Shown here piece after piece: positions 1 through 8,629 of a stretch of DNA of 60,794 nucleotides (its first letter is position 1; each line of letters opens with the position of its first letter). Position numbers and translations under genes: made by a program. The stretch covers positions 1 through 60,794 of the forward strand of contig JBJOHK010000114.1 in the NCBI GenBank assembly GCA_046047755.1, written 5' to 3'. The DNA is from JALRLA01 sp046047755. Lineage in GTDB: Bacteria > Bacteroidota > Bacteroidia > NS11-12g > UBA955. The notes below the pieces were generated by a model. The model saw only the letters and a program-made list of their open reading frames with translations, searched no databases and was not told where the DNA came from.

Positions 1-2660
1 TCAAATATGGAGGCATACTCACCATTCTTATCGCGCTCTTGAAGAATCTCCTCTACGGCTCCTTCCCCTACACCTTTTACTGCACTCAAGCCAAAACGAA
101 TTTCACCCGAAGCTGTCACCGTAAATACACTGCGACTTTCGTTCAAATCAGGACCCAAAACTTTGATTCCCATTCGCTGAGCCTCTTCCATGTAAAAAGT
201 TATCTTCTTGATATCGCCCATGTTGCTCTTGAGTACCGCCGCCATGAATTCTGCCGGGTAATGGGTTTTCAAGTAGGCCGTTTGAAAGGCGATGACGGCA
301 TAGCAGGTAGAATGCGATTTATTGAAGGCGTATTGGGCAAATTCTTCCCAGTCTGAATAGATCTTTTCGAGCACTTTTTCCGGATAGCCTTTGGCCGTAG
401 CCCCCTCCATGAATTCCGTTTTGAGTTCATCAATGATGCTCTTGTTTTTCTTACCCATGGCCTTGCGAAGGGCATCGGCCTTGCCCTTAGAAAACCCAGC
501 CAATACTTGGCTCAGCAGCATTACCTGCTCCTGGTACACCGTGATTCCATAAGTTTCCTTCAAGTAACCTTCCATCTCGGGTAGGTCGTATTCGACTGGT
601 TTCCGGCCGTGTTTTCGATCAATAAAATCAGGAATGTACTTCAGTGGACCCGGTCTGTAGAGCGCGTTCATGGCAATCAAATCGCCAAATTGGGTAGGCT
701 GCAATTCGCGCATGTACTTCTGCATGCCAGGACTTTCAAACTGAAATATGCCATTGGTTTCCCCGCGTTGAAAGAGTTCGTAGGTGGCCGTATCATCAAG
801 CGGAATATCATCCAGGACAATGTCTACCCCATGTTTGGATTTAATAAGTCCAATAGCATCTTTTAAAATGGTCAGCGTACTGAGACCCAAAAAGTCCATC
901 TTCAGTAGACCGGCTTTCTCAATTTGGTTTACATCGTATTGAACCTGCATCCAAGGGGAGTCTTTGCTGCGGGCTACGGGTACAACTTCGTCAATGTCTT
1001 TTGGGGCTATAATGATGCCGCAGGCATGCACGCCAGTATTGCGAACACTGCCTTCCAATTTTTCAGCATCTTTCAGCACTTTGGCGGCGGTATCCTGCCC
1101 AGAGTAAATCTTTTGAAGTTCTCTGATTTGCTCGATTTCTTCTGTTTTTAAGTTCTTGGAATCGTCTTTGGCAAGATCATCGGGTGAAGTGTGCAAGAGA
1201 TGTTTGAAGCCTAAGCTTCCAGGAATCAATTTCGCCAATCGGTCGGTGTCTGCCAGCGGATACTCCAAAACTCTGCCAACATCGCGTATGGCACTTTTGG
1301 CAGCCATGGTACCATAGGTCACAATTTGGGCTATTCGTCTTTCCCCGTATTTTTTGGCTACGTAATCGATGACTTTGTCTCGACCTACATCATCAAAATC
1401 GATATCGACGTCCGGCATGCTTACGCGTTCGGGGTTCAAGAATCGCTCAAACAGCAAATCGTATTTTACGGGATCAACGTTGGTGATTCCTAAGCAATAA
1501 GCGACCAAAGAGCCTGCTGCAGAACCACGACCTGGTCCCACCCATACCCCCATTTCTCTGGCAGCTGTTGTGAAGTCTTGCACGATCAAGAAGTAACCGG
1601 CATACCCGCTATGGGTGATGGTGCCCAGCTCAAATTGCAAGCGCTCTTCTACATTTTGAGGAATCACTCCTCCGTATTTCTTGCGCGCTCCTTCGCGGGC
1701 CAAATGCTCCAAATACTGATTTTGGTCTTTAAATCCTTCTGGAAGCGCATAATTGGGCAATACAATGTCACGAGCCAGTTGAGGCATAACTATACTATCC
1801 AACAAACGATTGGTATTGTCCAAGGCCTCAGGAACATCGGCAAACAAGGCTTCCATTTCAGCCTGGGTTTTGAAAAAGAATTCGTCATTCGGGAAGGCAA
1901 ATCGATAGCCTCTTCCCCCTTCTTCATTGGTGGCCTTTGGGGTAGATTGAAATTCTCCCGTATTGATGCATAGCAGAATATCGTGCGCATTGGCATCGAT
2001 CTTCTCTATGTAATGGGAATCGTTGGTGGCAATGATGGGCACATTGTACTTGCGAGCCCAAGAAATCAACGTTTGGTTGATGTCTTCTTGGTCTATACCG
2101 GTTCCATCAATGTTGCATAAGTGATGGCGCTGAAGCTCTACATAAAAATCATCGCCAAACAGTTCATGCCATTCTTTGAACAGCTCTTCTGCCGCTTCTT
2201 CGCCTTTCCACAAGATAGCTTGAGGAATTTCAGCCCCAATGCAACAAGATGTGGCAATCAGCCCCTCTTTGTATTGCTTGAGCAAGGCTTTGTCAATGCG
2301 CGGATATTTGGAATAATAGCCCTCGAGGTAACCCAGCGAACACAATTTGGCCAAATTTTCATATCCCTGTTGATTCTTAGCCAAAAGAAGCTGGTGAAAA
2401 CGCTTGTCTTTTTGACCTTGTGAAAAGGATTTTTGATGCCGGTCTTCGACCAAGTAAAATTCGCATCCGATGACAGGCATGATGCCTTGAGATTTGGCTT
2501 CTTGATAGAATTCAAAAGCGCCAAACATATTGCCATGATCGGTAATGGCCACAGCCCTCATATCATCGGCTTTAGCCTTTGAAATCAGCTTTCGTATGTT
2601 GGCCGCTCCATCCAGTAAGGAGTATTGGGTATGAACATGGAGATGCGAAAAACTTGGCAT
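1..2660 (-). CDS. dnaE: DNA polymerase III subunit alpha, 3' end beyond the window
   Basis: This is the replicative polymerase catalytic subunit. About 886 N-terminal residues are visible; the C-terminal OB-fold and tau-binding parts lie left of position 1. Seen directly: an N-terminal PHP domain starting MPSFSHLHVHTQYSLLDG, the palm motif PDVDIDFDD (near 1395-1420), the second palm motif KMDFLGL (near 880-900), the KETYGITVYQEQVM segment (near 500-550), and the start of the helix-hairpin-helix region at the window edge. The ATG at 2658-2660 gives the canonical DnaE N-terminus. It lies 12 nt downstream of the lipoprotein gene at 2673-3176, so the two are probably co-transcribed. The reading frame is open throughout the visible part, with no intein or frameshift. 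The PHP metal ligands look intact at the N-terminus, so proofreading by this domain is possible but not shown. Confidence 0.97.
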   Translation of the reverse strand, partial: MPSFSHLHVHTQYSLLDGAANIRKLISKAKADDMRAVAITDHGNMFGAFEFYQEAKSQGIMPVIGCEFYLVEDRHQKSFSQGQKDKRFHQLLLAKNQQGYENLAKLCSLGYLEGYYSKYPRIDKALLKQYKEGLIATSCCIGAEIPQAILWKGEEAAEELFKEWHELFGDDFYVELQRHHLCNIDGTGIDQEDINQTLISWARKYNVPIIATNDSHYIEKIDANAHDILLCINTGEFQSTPKATNEEGGRGYRFAFPNDEFFFKTQAEMEALFADVPEALDNTNRLLDSIVMPQLARDIVLPNYALPEGFKDQNQYLEHLAREGARKKYGGVIPQNVEERLQFELGTITHSGYAGYFLIVQDFTTAAREMGVWVGPGRGSAAGSLVAYCLGITNVDPVKYDLLFERFLNPERVSMPDVDIDFDDVGRDKVIDYVAKKYGERRIAQIVTYGTMAAKSAIRDVGRVLEYPLADTDRLAKLIPGSLGFKHLLHTSPDDLAKDDSKNLKTEEIEQIRELQKIYSGQDTAAKVLKDAEKLEGSVRNTGVHACGIIIAPKDIDEVVPVARSKDSPWMQVQYDVNQIEKAGLLKMDFLGLSTLTILKDAIGLIKSKHGVDIVLDDIPLDDTATYELFQRGETNGIFQFESPGMQKYMRELQPTQFGDLIAMNALYRPGPLKYIPDFIDRKHGRKPVEYDLPEMEGYLKETYGITVYQEQVMLLSQVLAGFSKGKADALRKAMGKKNKSIIDELKTEFMEGATAKGYPEKVLEKIYSDWEEFAQYAFNKSHSTCYAVIAFQTAYLKTHYPAEFMAAVLKSNMGDIKKITFYMEEAQRMGIKVLGPDLNESRSVFTVTASGEIRFGLSAVKGVGEGAVEEILQERDKNGEYASIF

Positions 2661-2672
2661 TTTCTTGGTGAA

Positions 2673-3176
2673 TTAACGGTATTCGTAAACGATGGTATCT
2701 CCTTTACGCCCATCGCTCTCCCAATGCACATTCCAGAGCAGTTGATTGTTTTCGTATTCGCCGCATTCCTTAACACTACCATCTTGATAATAGGATTTGT
2801 AGGCTCCATGGAAGAAAGCGGCTCCCGTGCCCTCATTGACTTGTTTGCCAAAGCGGGCCATACGCTGCCCTGAGGGGTAATAGTTTTCTTGCCACAACTC
2901 CTGCCCTTTTCCATTGTACCAATGAACCGACTGGAGTTCTTCTTGCCGATTGAATTCTAGAATGACCTTTGCGGTGTCGGCCAAGTAGTATCGCTTTCCA
3001 AACAGCGTACTGTCGCTGCGGTATTCGACATCAACGATGGCTCCACTAGCCTTGGAAATACTATCAAAATCTTGGACATGAAACACATAGGGTTCTGCAT
3101 CTGGCCGTGAAGAAGAATCTCCACAAGAAACCAGAACCGAAAGCAGTGCCATTCCCGTAAAAAGCGCTTTTCGCAT
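2673..3176 (-). CDS. Lipoprotein with MORN/YwqK-like repeats
   Basis: Predicted lipoprotein of 167 residues. The N-terminus MRKALFTGMALLSVLVSC is a signal peptide with a lipobox (LVSC), followed by GDSSS. The second half resembles YwqK/MORN_2 repeats: YYPSGQ, then GAYKSYYQDGSVKECGEY, then W.SDGRKGD. Such repeats occur in Bacteroidota surface proteins and some antitoxin-like proteins, but the function here is unknown. I chose the ATG at 3174-3176 over an upstream in-frame TTG at 3185 because it places the signal peptide at the very N-terminus. It is first in a likely two-gene unit with dnaE, and divergent from recF. Confidence 0.75.
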   Translation of the reverse strand: MRKALFTGMALLSVLVSCGDSSSRPDAEPYVFHVQDFDSISKASGAIVDVEYRSDSTLFGKRYYLADTAKVILEFNRQEELQSVHWYNGKGQELWQENYYPSGQRMARFGKQVNEGTGAAFFHGAYKSYYQDGSVKECGEYENNQLLWNVHWESDGRKGDTIVYEYR

Positions 3177-3254
3177 ACCCTGCAAGTTAGGCCTACTCGA
3201 AGCCTCACTTCAAGTTTCCCATCAACAAGTCATGCACGAGTTATCCCAAGGCTT

Positions 3255-3262
3255 TATTTTTG
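3255..3262 (+). promoter_or_regulatory. Bacteroidota -7 element for recF
   Basis: TATTTTTG matches the TAnnTTTG consensus and ends 3 nt before the recF ATG, so the transcript would be leaderless or nearly so. No clear -33 TTTG is visible. Confidence 0.55.
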
Positions 3263-3265
3263 CGC

Positions 3266-4336
3266 ATGCTCCTGAAAACACTGCAATTGTTCAACTTCAA
3301 AAACCACGCAGACCTGCGCTTGGATTTTAAGCCCGGAATCAATGCAATTACAGGTTCTAATGGAAGCGGCAAAACCAATGTATTGGATGCCATTTTCTTT
3401 CTATCAAACGGCAAAAGCTTTTTCAATTCAATAGACAGCCAATTGGTAAAAATGAATGCCGATTATTTTAGCATTCATGGTTGGTTTGAAGAAGATGTAG
3501 ACATTTTGGTTCAATTTGATACCCATCGCAAGAAAACCATCAAGCGCAATGAAAAGGCCTACAAACGATTGATCGATCATATCGGCTACCTGCAAACGGT
3601 ATTTATTACGCCTTATGACATTGCTTTGGTCAATGAAGGGAGTGAAGAACGCAGGCGCTTTGTCGATTTCACCCTGTGCCAAACCTCGCCAACCTATTTA
3701 CAGGCATTGAGTCAATACAAGAAAGCATTAGATGCGAGAAATGCTCTTTTGAAAGCAGCCGAAGGTCGAGCCTTAGACCCGATTTTATTGGAAGCCTATG
3801 ACGATAAATTGGCGGGACCTGGCCAATACATAGCCAAGGCCAGGGCGGAATTTTCTACCGAGTTTTTCGATAGACTCAATGCCGTCTGGAATCATTTATC
3901 GGGGCCCAACGATGAACTAAAATGGACGTACGAATCACAATGGTCTGAACCCCTGTCCTACAGGTCTTTTCTCGCCGAAGCACACGCCCAAGATTGTCGT
4001 GCCGGCCGAAGCACCAGAGGCATACACAAAGACGACTGGATATTCGAACTCAATGGGCAATCCCTCAAACGAATGGGGTCACAGGGTCAAATCAAGAGCG
4101 CCATCATTGCCATAAAGCTGGCTCAATTCGATTATTTCGAGATAAAAACAGGCAAAACACCCGTCCTTTTGTTGGATGACATTTTTGAAAAGATTGATAA
4201 GCAGAGAGCCGATGCCCTAATTCAATGGGTAGGTAGTGGTAGAATGCCCCAAATTTTCATCACTGACACCCATTATGAGCGCATTCGGTCTCATACCGAA
4301 CAATTGGGACTGGAACTCAGTCAGCACCACCTGTAG
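3266..4336 (+). CDS. recF: DNA replication and repair protein RecF
   Basis: SMC-like ABC ATPase that loads RecA at gapped DNA. The product has 356 residues, the usual RecF length. Visible motifs: Walker A GSNGSGKTN near residue 30, a QGQIKSA signature near residue 272, and Walker B PVLLLDDIFEKID near residue 300. The ATG at 3266 is preferred to an in-frame TTG at 3260, because the TTG lies inside the promoter element at 3255-3262 and the ATG gives MLLKTLQLFNFKNH, a normal RecF start. It ends 3 nt from the convergent alanine dehydrogenase gene, with no terminator hairpin between them. Confidence 0.95.
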   Translation: MLLKTLQLFNFKNHADLRLDFKPGINAITGSNGSGKTNVLDAIFFLSNGKSFFNSIDSQLVKMNADYFSIHGWFEEDVDILVQFDTHRKKTIKRNEKAYKRLIDHIGYLQTVFITPYDIALVNEGSEERRRFVDFTLCQTSPTYLQALSQYKKALDARNALLKAAEGRALDPILLEAYDDKLAGPGQYIAKARAEFSTEFFDRLNAVWNHLSGPNDELKWTYESQWSEPLSYRSFLAEAHAQDCRAGRSTRGIHKDDWIFELNGQSLKRMGSQGQIKSAIIAIKLAQFDYFEIKTGKTPVLLLDDIFEKIDKQRADALIQWVGSGRMPQIFITDTHYERIRSHTEQLGLELSQHHL

Positions 4337-4339
4337 AGG

Positions 4340-5548
4340 TTACATAAACAATCCGACCAATAGATCCATGTCGCTGTAGCGAAGCCCGCAGCGATCGGCC
4401 AATTGTTTGTGGGTAATGTTTCCGCGGTACAAATAGGTTCCTTTTCGCACATGGGCTCTAGAACGCAACAGATGACTAAATCCGCCCTCTTTGTTCATTT
4501 CATCTAGCATGGGAGCCAAAACATTGCTCAACGAATACGAAGCCGTGCGGCTGTATCGACTTCCAATATTGGGAACACAATAGTGCAAAACGCCGTGCTT
4601 CTCGAAAACGGGATTGTTGTGATTGCACAATTCACTGGTTTCGAAATTGCCACCCTTGTCAATGGCCACATCGATAATGACACTACCCTGCTTCATGGAC
4701 ATGACCATTTCTTCGCTCACCACCATGGGCGAGCGTGATTCTTTTCCTGCCAAAGCTCCAACCACTACGTCGGCCCTTCTGATGGCCTTTTCCAATGCCT
4801 GCGGATGCAAGGTGCTGGAAAAAAGGTTTTGACTGGACATACCATGAATGCGGCGCAAACGATAGGTGTCATTGTCAAACAGAAACACATTGGCTCCTAA
4901 GCCCATCGCCGTTTTAGTAGCGTATTCACCAACCGCACCGGCACCAATGACTACCACTTGCGTAGGGGGTATACCGGGCAATCCGCCCAACAACTCTCCC
5001 TTACCCTGATCTTGACTATTTAGCAATTCACTGGCAATCAAGATGGAAGCCCTTCCCGCCATTTCACTCATGGCACGAATGATGGGCTTGGCGCCTGATT
5101 CATCTTCCAGCATTTCATAGGCCATGGCATTCACTTTTTTCTCCTGAAGCAGCTTGATCAAATCAGTGTCCAACTGATTCCATTGCAAAGCCGAAATCAA
5201 TAACTGCCCGCTGCGCATGAGTTCAATTTCCTGTCGAGTAGGAAAATCAACTTTTAAAACGGTGTCGCATGAAAAAATGGCTTTTTGATCGGTGCTGATC
5301 TCAGCTCCAGCCTCTGAATATTGACGATCTGAAAATTGGGCAGAATCTCCAGCTCCCGATTCTAGAATAACCCGAATTCCGTTATTGGTAAAGTAGCGAA
5401 CAGCCGAGGGAGCCAGCGCAATACGCTTTTCCTGCAAGGTGGTTTCTTTTGGCAAGCCCAAGCTCATGGTACCGCTTTTTTCTAGGGTCGATTGCAGTTT
5501 GGGTTGGGGCTGCAATGAAGCTTCAGAAGGACTCGATGCGGTATTCAT
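4340..5548 (-). CDS. ald: Alanine dehydrogenase family protein
   Basis: NAD-linked alanine dehydrogenase/transhydrogenase family, 402 residues; the family reaction is reversible oxidative deamination of L-alanine to pyruvate. Seen: the N-terminal PKETTLQEKRIALAP segment (Arg42 matches the substrate Arg), VLKVDFP (Lys99), the Rossmann motif GAGAVGEYA (residues 202-210), and IDVAIDKGG with Asp297. The position of the catalytic His of characterised enzymes is Gln122 in GQLLISALQWNQ. It carries about 27 extra N-terminal residues, as Bacteroidota members do from memory; an internal ATG at Met28 would give a shorter form. The family assignment is firm, but the exact activity is less sure because of the His-to-Gln change. 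Confidence 0.88.
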   Translation of the reverse strand: MNTASSPSEASLQPQPKLQSTLEKSGTMSLGLPKETTLQEKRIALAPSAVRYFTNNGIRVILESGAGDSAQFSDRQYSEAGAEISTDQKAIFSCDTVLKVDFPTRQEIELMRSGQLLISALQWNQLDTDLIKLLQEKKVNAMAYEMLEDESGAKPIIRAMSEMAGRASILIASELLNSQDQGKGELLGGLPGIPPTQVVVIGAGAVGEYATKTAMGLGANVFLFDNDTYRLRRIHGMSSQNLFSSTLHPQALEKAIRRADVVVGALAGKESRSPMVVSEEMVMSMKQGSVIIDVAIDKGGNFETSELCNHNNPVFEKHGVLHYCVPNIGSRYSRTASYSLSNVLAPMLDEMNKEGGFSHLLRSRAHVRKGTYLYRGNITHKQLADRCGLRYSDMDLLVGLFM

Positions 5549-5619
5549 GTTGTTTTATGCGCTATGGTGCTTGTTTTCAGATGGTTAGACAAGTAATCAA
5601 CAGAGCCTGTGATGAAATA

Positions 5620-5627
5620 CAAATATA
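5620..5627 (-). promoter_or_regulatory. -7 element for the alanine dehydrogenase gene
   Basis: TATATTTG on the minus strand matches TAnnTTTG and lies 71 nt upstream of the start codon. It is one of the few promoters in this window that would give a real 5' leader. Confidence 0.45.
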
Positions 5628-5685
5628 AGATTTTGGACTTTACGCTCACTTAGTGAAATCTTTGAATGAATTGGCATTCAGGCAT

Positions 5686-5693
5686 TGTTTTTG
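5686..5693 (+). promoter_or_regulatory. Possible -7 element for the lytic transglycosylase operon
   Basis: TGTTTTTG differs from TAnnTTTG by one base and ends 16 nt before the ATG at 5710. It supports using that ATG rather than the GTG at 5653, which would lie upstream of the transcript start. Confidence 0.35.
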
Positions 5694-5709
5694 CTTGCCA
5701 AATAGACTC

Positions 5710-6906
5710 ATGAATTTAAAAGGAATCACTATTGCGTGGATGATGGCTGGCTCATGCCTTATGGCCCAGGCTCCAGTTCCACCCGCTTACGCATTAAATT
5801 CATTGAATCGCATCGATAGTTTGACCTTGGAATTACTTGAAGAGATTCCCTGTCACCAACCCAGCTTAGCGCATTGGGACAGCACGGCTCGGAACGAGGA
5901 ATTGAGCGCGAATTTTGAGTCCAAAATGAGTCTGCTCTGTTCAGACATTCCCTACCAATACCACAGTTTGGTCCAAAAATACATTGACTTTTACAGCCGT
6001 TTGGGCGAATCCTATTGGAACAATCTACATGGCAGAATGGCCACATATTTCCCTCTGTTTGAAGAGACTTTAGACCGGAATAATCTGCCTATTGATCTAA
6101 AATATGTCAGCATCATAGAAAGCAACTTGAACCCCAACGCAGTTTCGTGGTGCGGCGCCACTGGCCTATGGCAATTTATGCCCTACACCGCCAAAGGCAT
6201 GGGCATGCAGATCACCCCACAAGTAGATGAGCGCAAAAGCATCATAGAAGCCACAGAAATGGCTTGTCAGTATTTCCTTCAATCACAGGCATTGTTTGAT
6301 GATTGGCTCATGAGCATCGCATCTTACAATTGTGGCGCAGGCAATGTCAAAAAGGCCATTCGCTACAGTGGGGGCAAAACCTCATTCTGGGACATTATGC
6401 CCTTTCTGCCTAAGGAAACCCAGTCGTATGTTCCAAAATTCATTGCCGTAGCCTATGTATTGAATTTCACCGAGCACGCTTTTCATGAGCAAAACTACGA
6501 GAGTGAGGTATTGGTTATCAGAGACATAGATCAAAGTCTGAGTTTGCCCAAATTGGCCTCATACTTGGGCACTGAGTCGGAGAGCATTACGGCTTTTAAC
6601 CGGCATTTTTTAGCTGAAAATACGCATTTATCAAATGGAGCTAAGTTGGTATTGCCCTACCAGTTGAATATGAATTTTTGTTCTGATTACGACAGTTCCT
6701 GCGTTCATGCAGTGCTTGGACCTGATGACCTAAACAAGGTTGCCGTGGTGTCGAGCAGCAAAACTGTTACCCATGTAGTCAGTTCGGGCCAAACGTTGAG
6801 TTATATAGCGCGACGATATGGAGTGAGCGTATCTCAAATCAAAACTTGGAATCACTTGAGAAGCGATATTATTCGGGTAGGACAACGATTGATCATTTAT
6901 CGATGA
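5710..6906 (+). CDS. Secreted lytic transglycosylase with C-terminal LysM (MltD-like)
   Basis: Cleaves peptidoglycan glycan strands in the periplasm. The product has 398 residues from this ATG and starts with a signal peptide (MNLKGITIAWMMAGSCLMAQ). The SLT domain shows the catalytic Glu in SIIESNLNPNAVS, then GATGLWQFMP and SIASYNCGAGNV. A LysM module of about 45 residues closes the protein (HVVSSGQTLSYIARRYGVS to VGQRLIIY). E. coli MltD carries two LysM modules; only one is clear here. The upstream GTG at 5653 would bury the signal peptide behind 19 residues. Its TGA overlaps the purN ATG (ATGA), so it heads a translationally coupled four-gene unit. Confidence 0.9.
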   Translation: MNLKGITIAWMMAGSCLMAQAPVPPAYALNSLNRIDSLTLELLEEIPCHQPSLAHWDSTARNEELSANFESKMSLLCSDIPYQYHSLVQKYIDFYSRLGESYWNNLHGRMATYFPLFEETLDRNNLPIDLKYVSIIESNLNPNAVSWCGATGLWQFMPYTAKGMGMQITPQVDERKSIIEATEMACQYFLQSQALFDDWLMSIASYNCGAGNVKKAIRYSGGKTSFWDIMPFLPKETQSYVPKFIAVAYVLNFTEHAFHEQNYESEVLVIRDIDQSLSLPKLASYLGTESESITAFNRHFLAENTHLSNGAKLVLPYQLNMNFCSDYDSSCVHAVLGPDDLNKVAVVSSSKTVTHVVSSGQTLSYIARRYGVSVSQIKTWNHLRSDIIRVGQRLIIYR

Positions 6907-7478
6907 ATACACCGTCTATCGTTATTTGGGCTTCAGGTAGTGGCAGCAATGCAGAAAACATCATTCGGCAATTGCACCCCCATAAAGTCTGTGTCAAAGC
7001 CATTTACTGCAACAACAAGAACGCTGGGGTTTTGGATCGCGCTCATCGACTGGGTATTCCTGTAAGATTGATCGAAAATTCGGACTTACAAGAAACCTCT
7101 AGGCTTGATCATTTTTTGGCATTGGACCAACCTCAATTGATAGTTTTGGCTGGATTTCTGAGGAAATTCCCAGCCCGCCTGTTAAATCGCTTTAAGGCAA
7201 TAAACCTACACCCCGCTTTGCTCCCCAATTATGGAGGGAAAGGTATGTACGGGCATCATGTTCATGAAGCCGTCATCGCCGCTGGGGAGAGGGAAAGCGG
7301 AATCACTTTTCACTGGGTCAATGAAGAATACGATGATGGGGCCATTATAGCTCAGTTCACCTGTTCCATTTCAGAAATAGATACACCCGAAACATTGGCG
7401 CAGTCCATTCACGAACTCGAGCAGAATCATTTCCCAAATGTACTGCTGTCTATATTCGCAAACTCCTTCAAATCATGA
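6903..7478 (+). CDS. purN: Phosphoribosylglycinamide formyltransferase
   Basis: Third step of purine synthesis: transfers a formyl group from 10-formyl-THF to GAR. It has 191 residues from the ATG at 6903. Motifs: SGSGSNAENI near the N-terminus (phosphate binding), INLHPALLPNYGG with the catalytic Asn/His pair, and EYDDGAIIAQ with the catalytic Asp. The ATG overlaps the upstream TGA (ATGA), and its own TGA overlaps the next ATG in the same way. The purine gene is therefore coupled to a cell-wall hydrolase and a sulfur amino-acid enzyme rather than to other pur genes. Confidence 0.96.
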   Translation: MNTPSIVIWASGSGSNAENIIRQLHPHKVCVKAIYCNNKNAGVLDRAHRLGIPVRLIENSDLQETSRLDHFLALDQPQLIVLAGFLRKFPARLLNRFKAINLHPALLPNYGGKGMYGHHVHEAVIAAGERESGITFHWVNEEYDDGAIIAQFTCSISEIDTPETLAQSIHELEQNHFPNVLLSIFANSFKS

Positions 7479-8629
7479 ATTCGAAACACATCGAAACCCA
7501 AGTTCTGCACGCTGGAATTCAGCCTGACCCTACCACAGGAGCCATCATGACTCCTATCTTTCAGACTAGCACCTATGTTCAGGCAGGTCCTGGGGATCAC
7601 AAGGGTTACGAATATGCACGAACCCAGAATCCCACGAGAGATGCCTTGCAAAACAATTTGGCGGCGCTAGAAGGAGCCTCTCATGGACTGTGTTTTTCAA
7701 CAGGAATGGGAGCCGTAGATGCCTGCATCAAGTTGCTTCAACCCGGCGATGAAGTGATTGCTACCAACGATTTATACGGAGGGACTTATCGCATCTTTAC
7801 AAAGGTGTTTGAACCATTGGGTATCAAATTCCATTTTGTAGACATGTCGAAGCCTGAAGAAGTCCGGGCTAAACTCAACGAAAAAACTCGAATGGTTTGG
7901 GTAGAGACTCCTACTAATCCGCTATTGAGAATCATAGACATAGAGGCCGTTGCTTCCATAGGTCATGAAGCCAACGCTATTGTGGTCGTCGACAACACAT
8001 TCAGTTCACCCTACTTACAAAATCCTTTGAAATGGGGGGCTGATTTGATCATGCATTCGGCCACCAAATACATCAATGGACACAGCGATGTAGTAATGGG
8101 TGTATTGATTACCGATAACGATGAGCTTCACCAGCGCCTGGCTTTTTTGCAAAACACGTGTGGAGCGACACCCGGGCCGCAAGATTGCTTCTTAGTGCTA
8201 CGCGGTATAAAAACCCTACACATTCGCATGCAACGACACTGCGAGAATGGCAGAACCGTAGCTCAGTTTTTGGCTGATCACCCCAAAGTGGGCGAAGTTC
8301 ACTGGCCAGGGTTTGAGCATCACCCCAATCATGCCGTCGCTAAGAAACAAATGCGCGATTTTGGAGGCATGATTAGCTTCACTCTCAAAGATGATGATAT
8401 CGAAAAAGCCGTTACCGTATTGAAAAGCACCCAGTACTTTGCCTTGGCTGAAAGTCTAGGTGGAGTGGAGAGTTTGATCGGTCACCCAGCGACCATGACC
8501 CATGCGAGCATTCCCCGTGAGCAGCGAATGGCCAATGGCTTGAAAGACAGTTTGATTCGTTTGAGCGTAGGCATTGAACACATCGATGATTTGATTGCCG
8601 ATTTGAGCAGGGCTCTAGATCGGGTTTGA
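7475..8629 (+). CDS. Cystathionine gamma-synthase/lyase family PLP enzyme
   Basis: PLP-dependent trans-sulfuration enzyme (MetB/MetC/CGL family), 384 residues, full length. Motifs: YEYARTQNPTRDALQ (substrate/PLP Tyr-Arg), FSTGMGAVDA, DNTFSSPYLQNP (Asp contacting PLP N1), and HSATKYINGHSDV with the Schiff-base Lys. Synthase, beta-lyase and gamma-lyase cannot be told apart safely from sequence; the HETQVLH/GAIMTPIFQTSTY N-terminus fits cystathionine gamma-synthase or gamma-lyase. The start overlaps the purN stop (ATGA), and the stop overlaps the next start by one base (TGATG). Confidence 0.93.
   Translation: MNSKHIETQVLHAGIQPDPTTGAIMTPIFQTSTYVQAGPGDHKGYEYARTQNPTRDALQNNLAALEGASHGLCFSTGMGAVDACIKLLQPGDEVIATNDLYGGTYRIFTKVFEPLGIKFHFVDMSKPEEVRAKLNEKTRMVWVETPTNPLLRIIDIEAVASIGHEANAIVVVDNTFSSPYLQNPLKWGADLIMHSATKYINGHSDVVMGVLITDNDELHQRLAFLQNTCGATPGPQDCFLVLRGIKTLHIRMQRHCENGRTVAQFLADHPKVGEVHWPGFEHHPNHAVAKKQMRDFGGMISFTLKDDDIEKAVTVLKSTQYFALAESLGGVESLIGHPATMTHASIPREQRMANGLKDSLIRLSVGIEHIDDLIADLSRALDRV

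Noticed and set aside
3260..3265. TTG start for recF
   Set aside because: It falls inside the TATTTTTG -7 element; the ATG at 3266 fits the family N-terminus.
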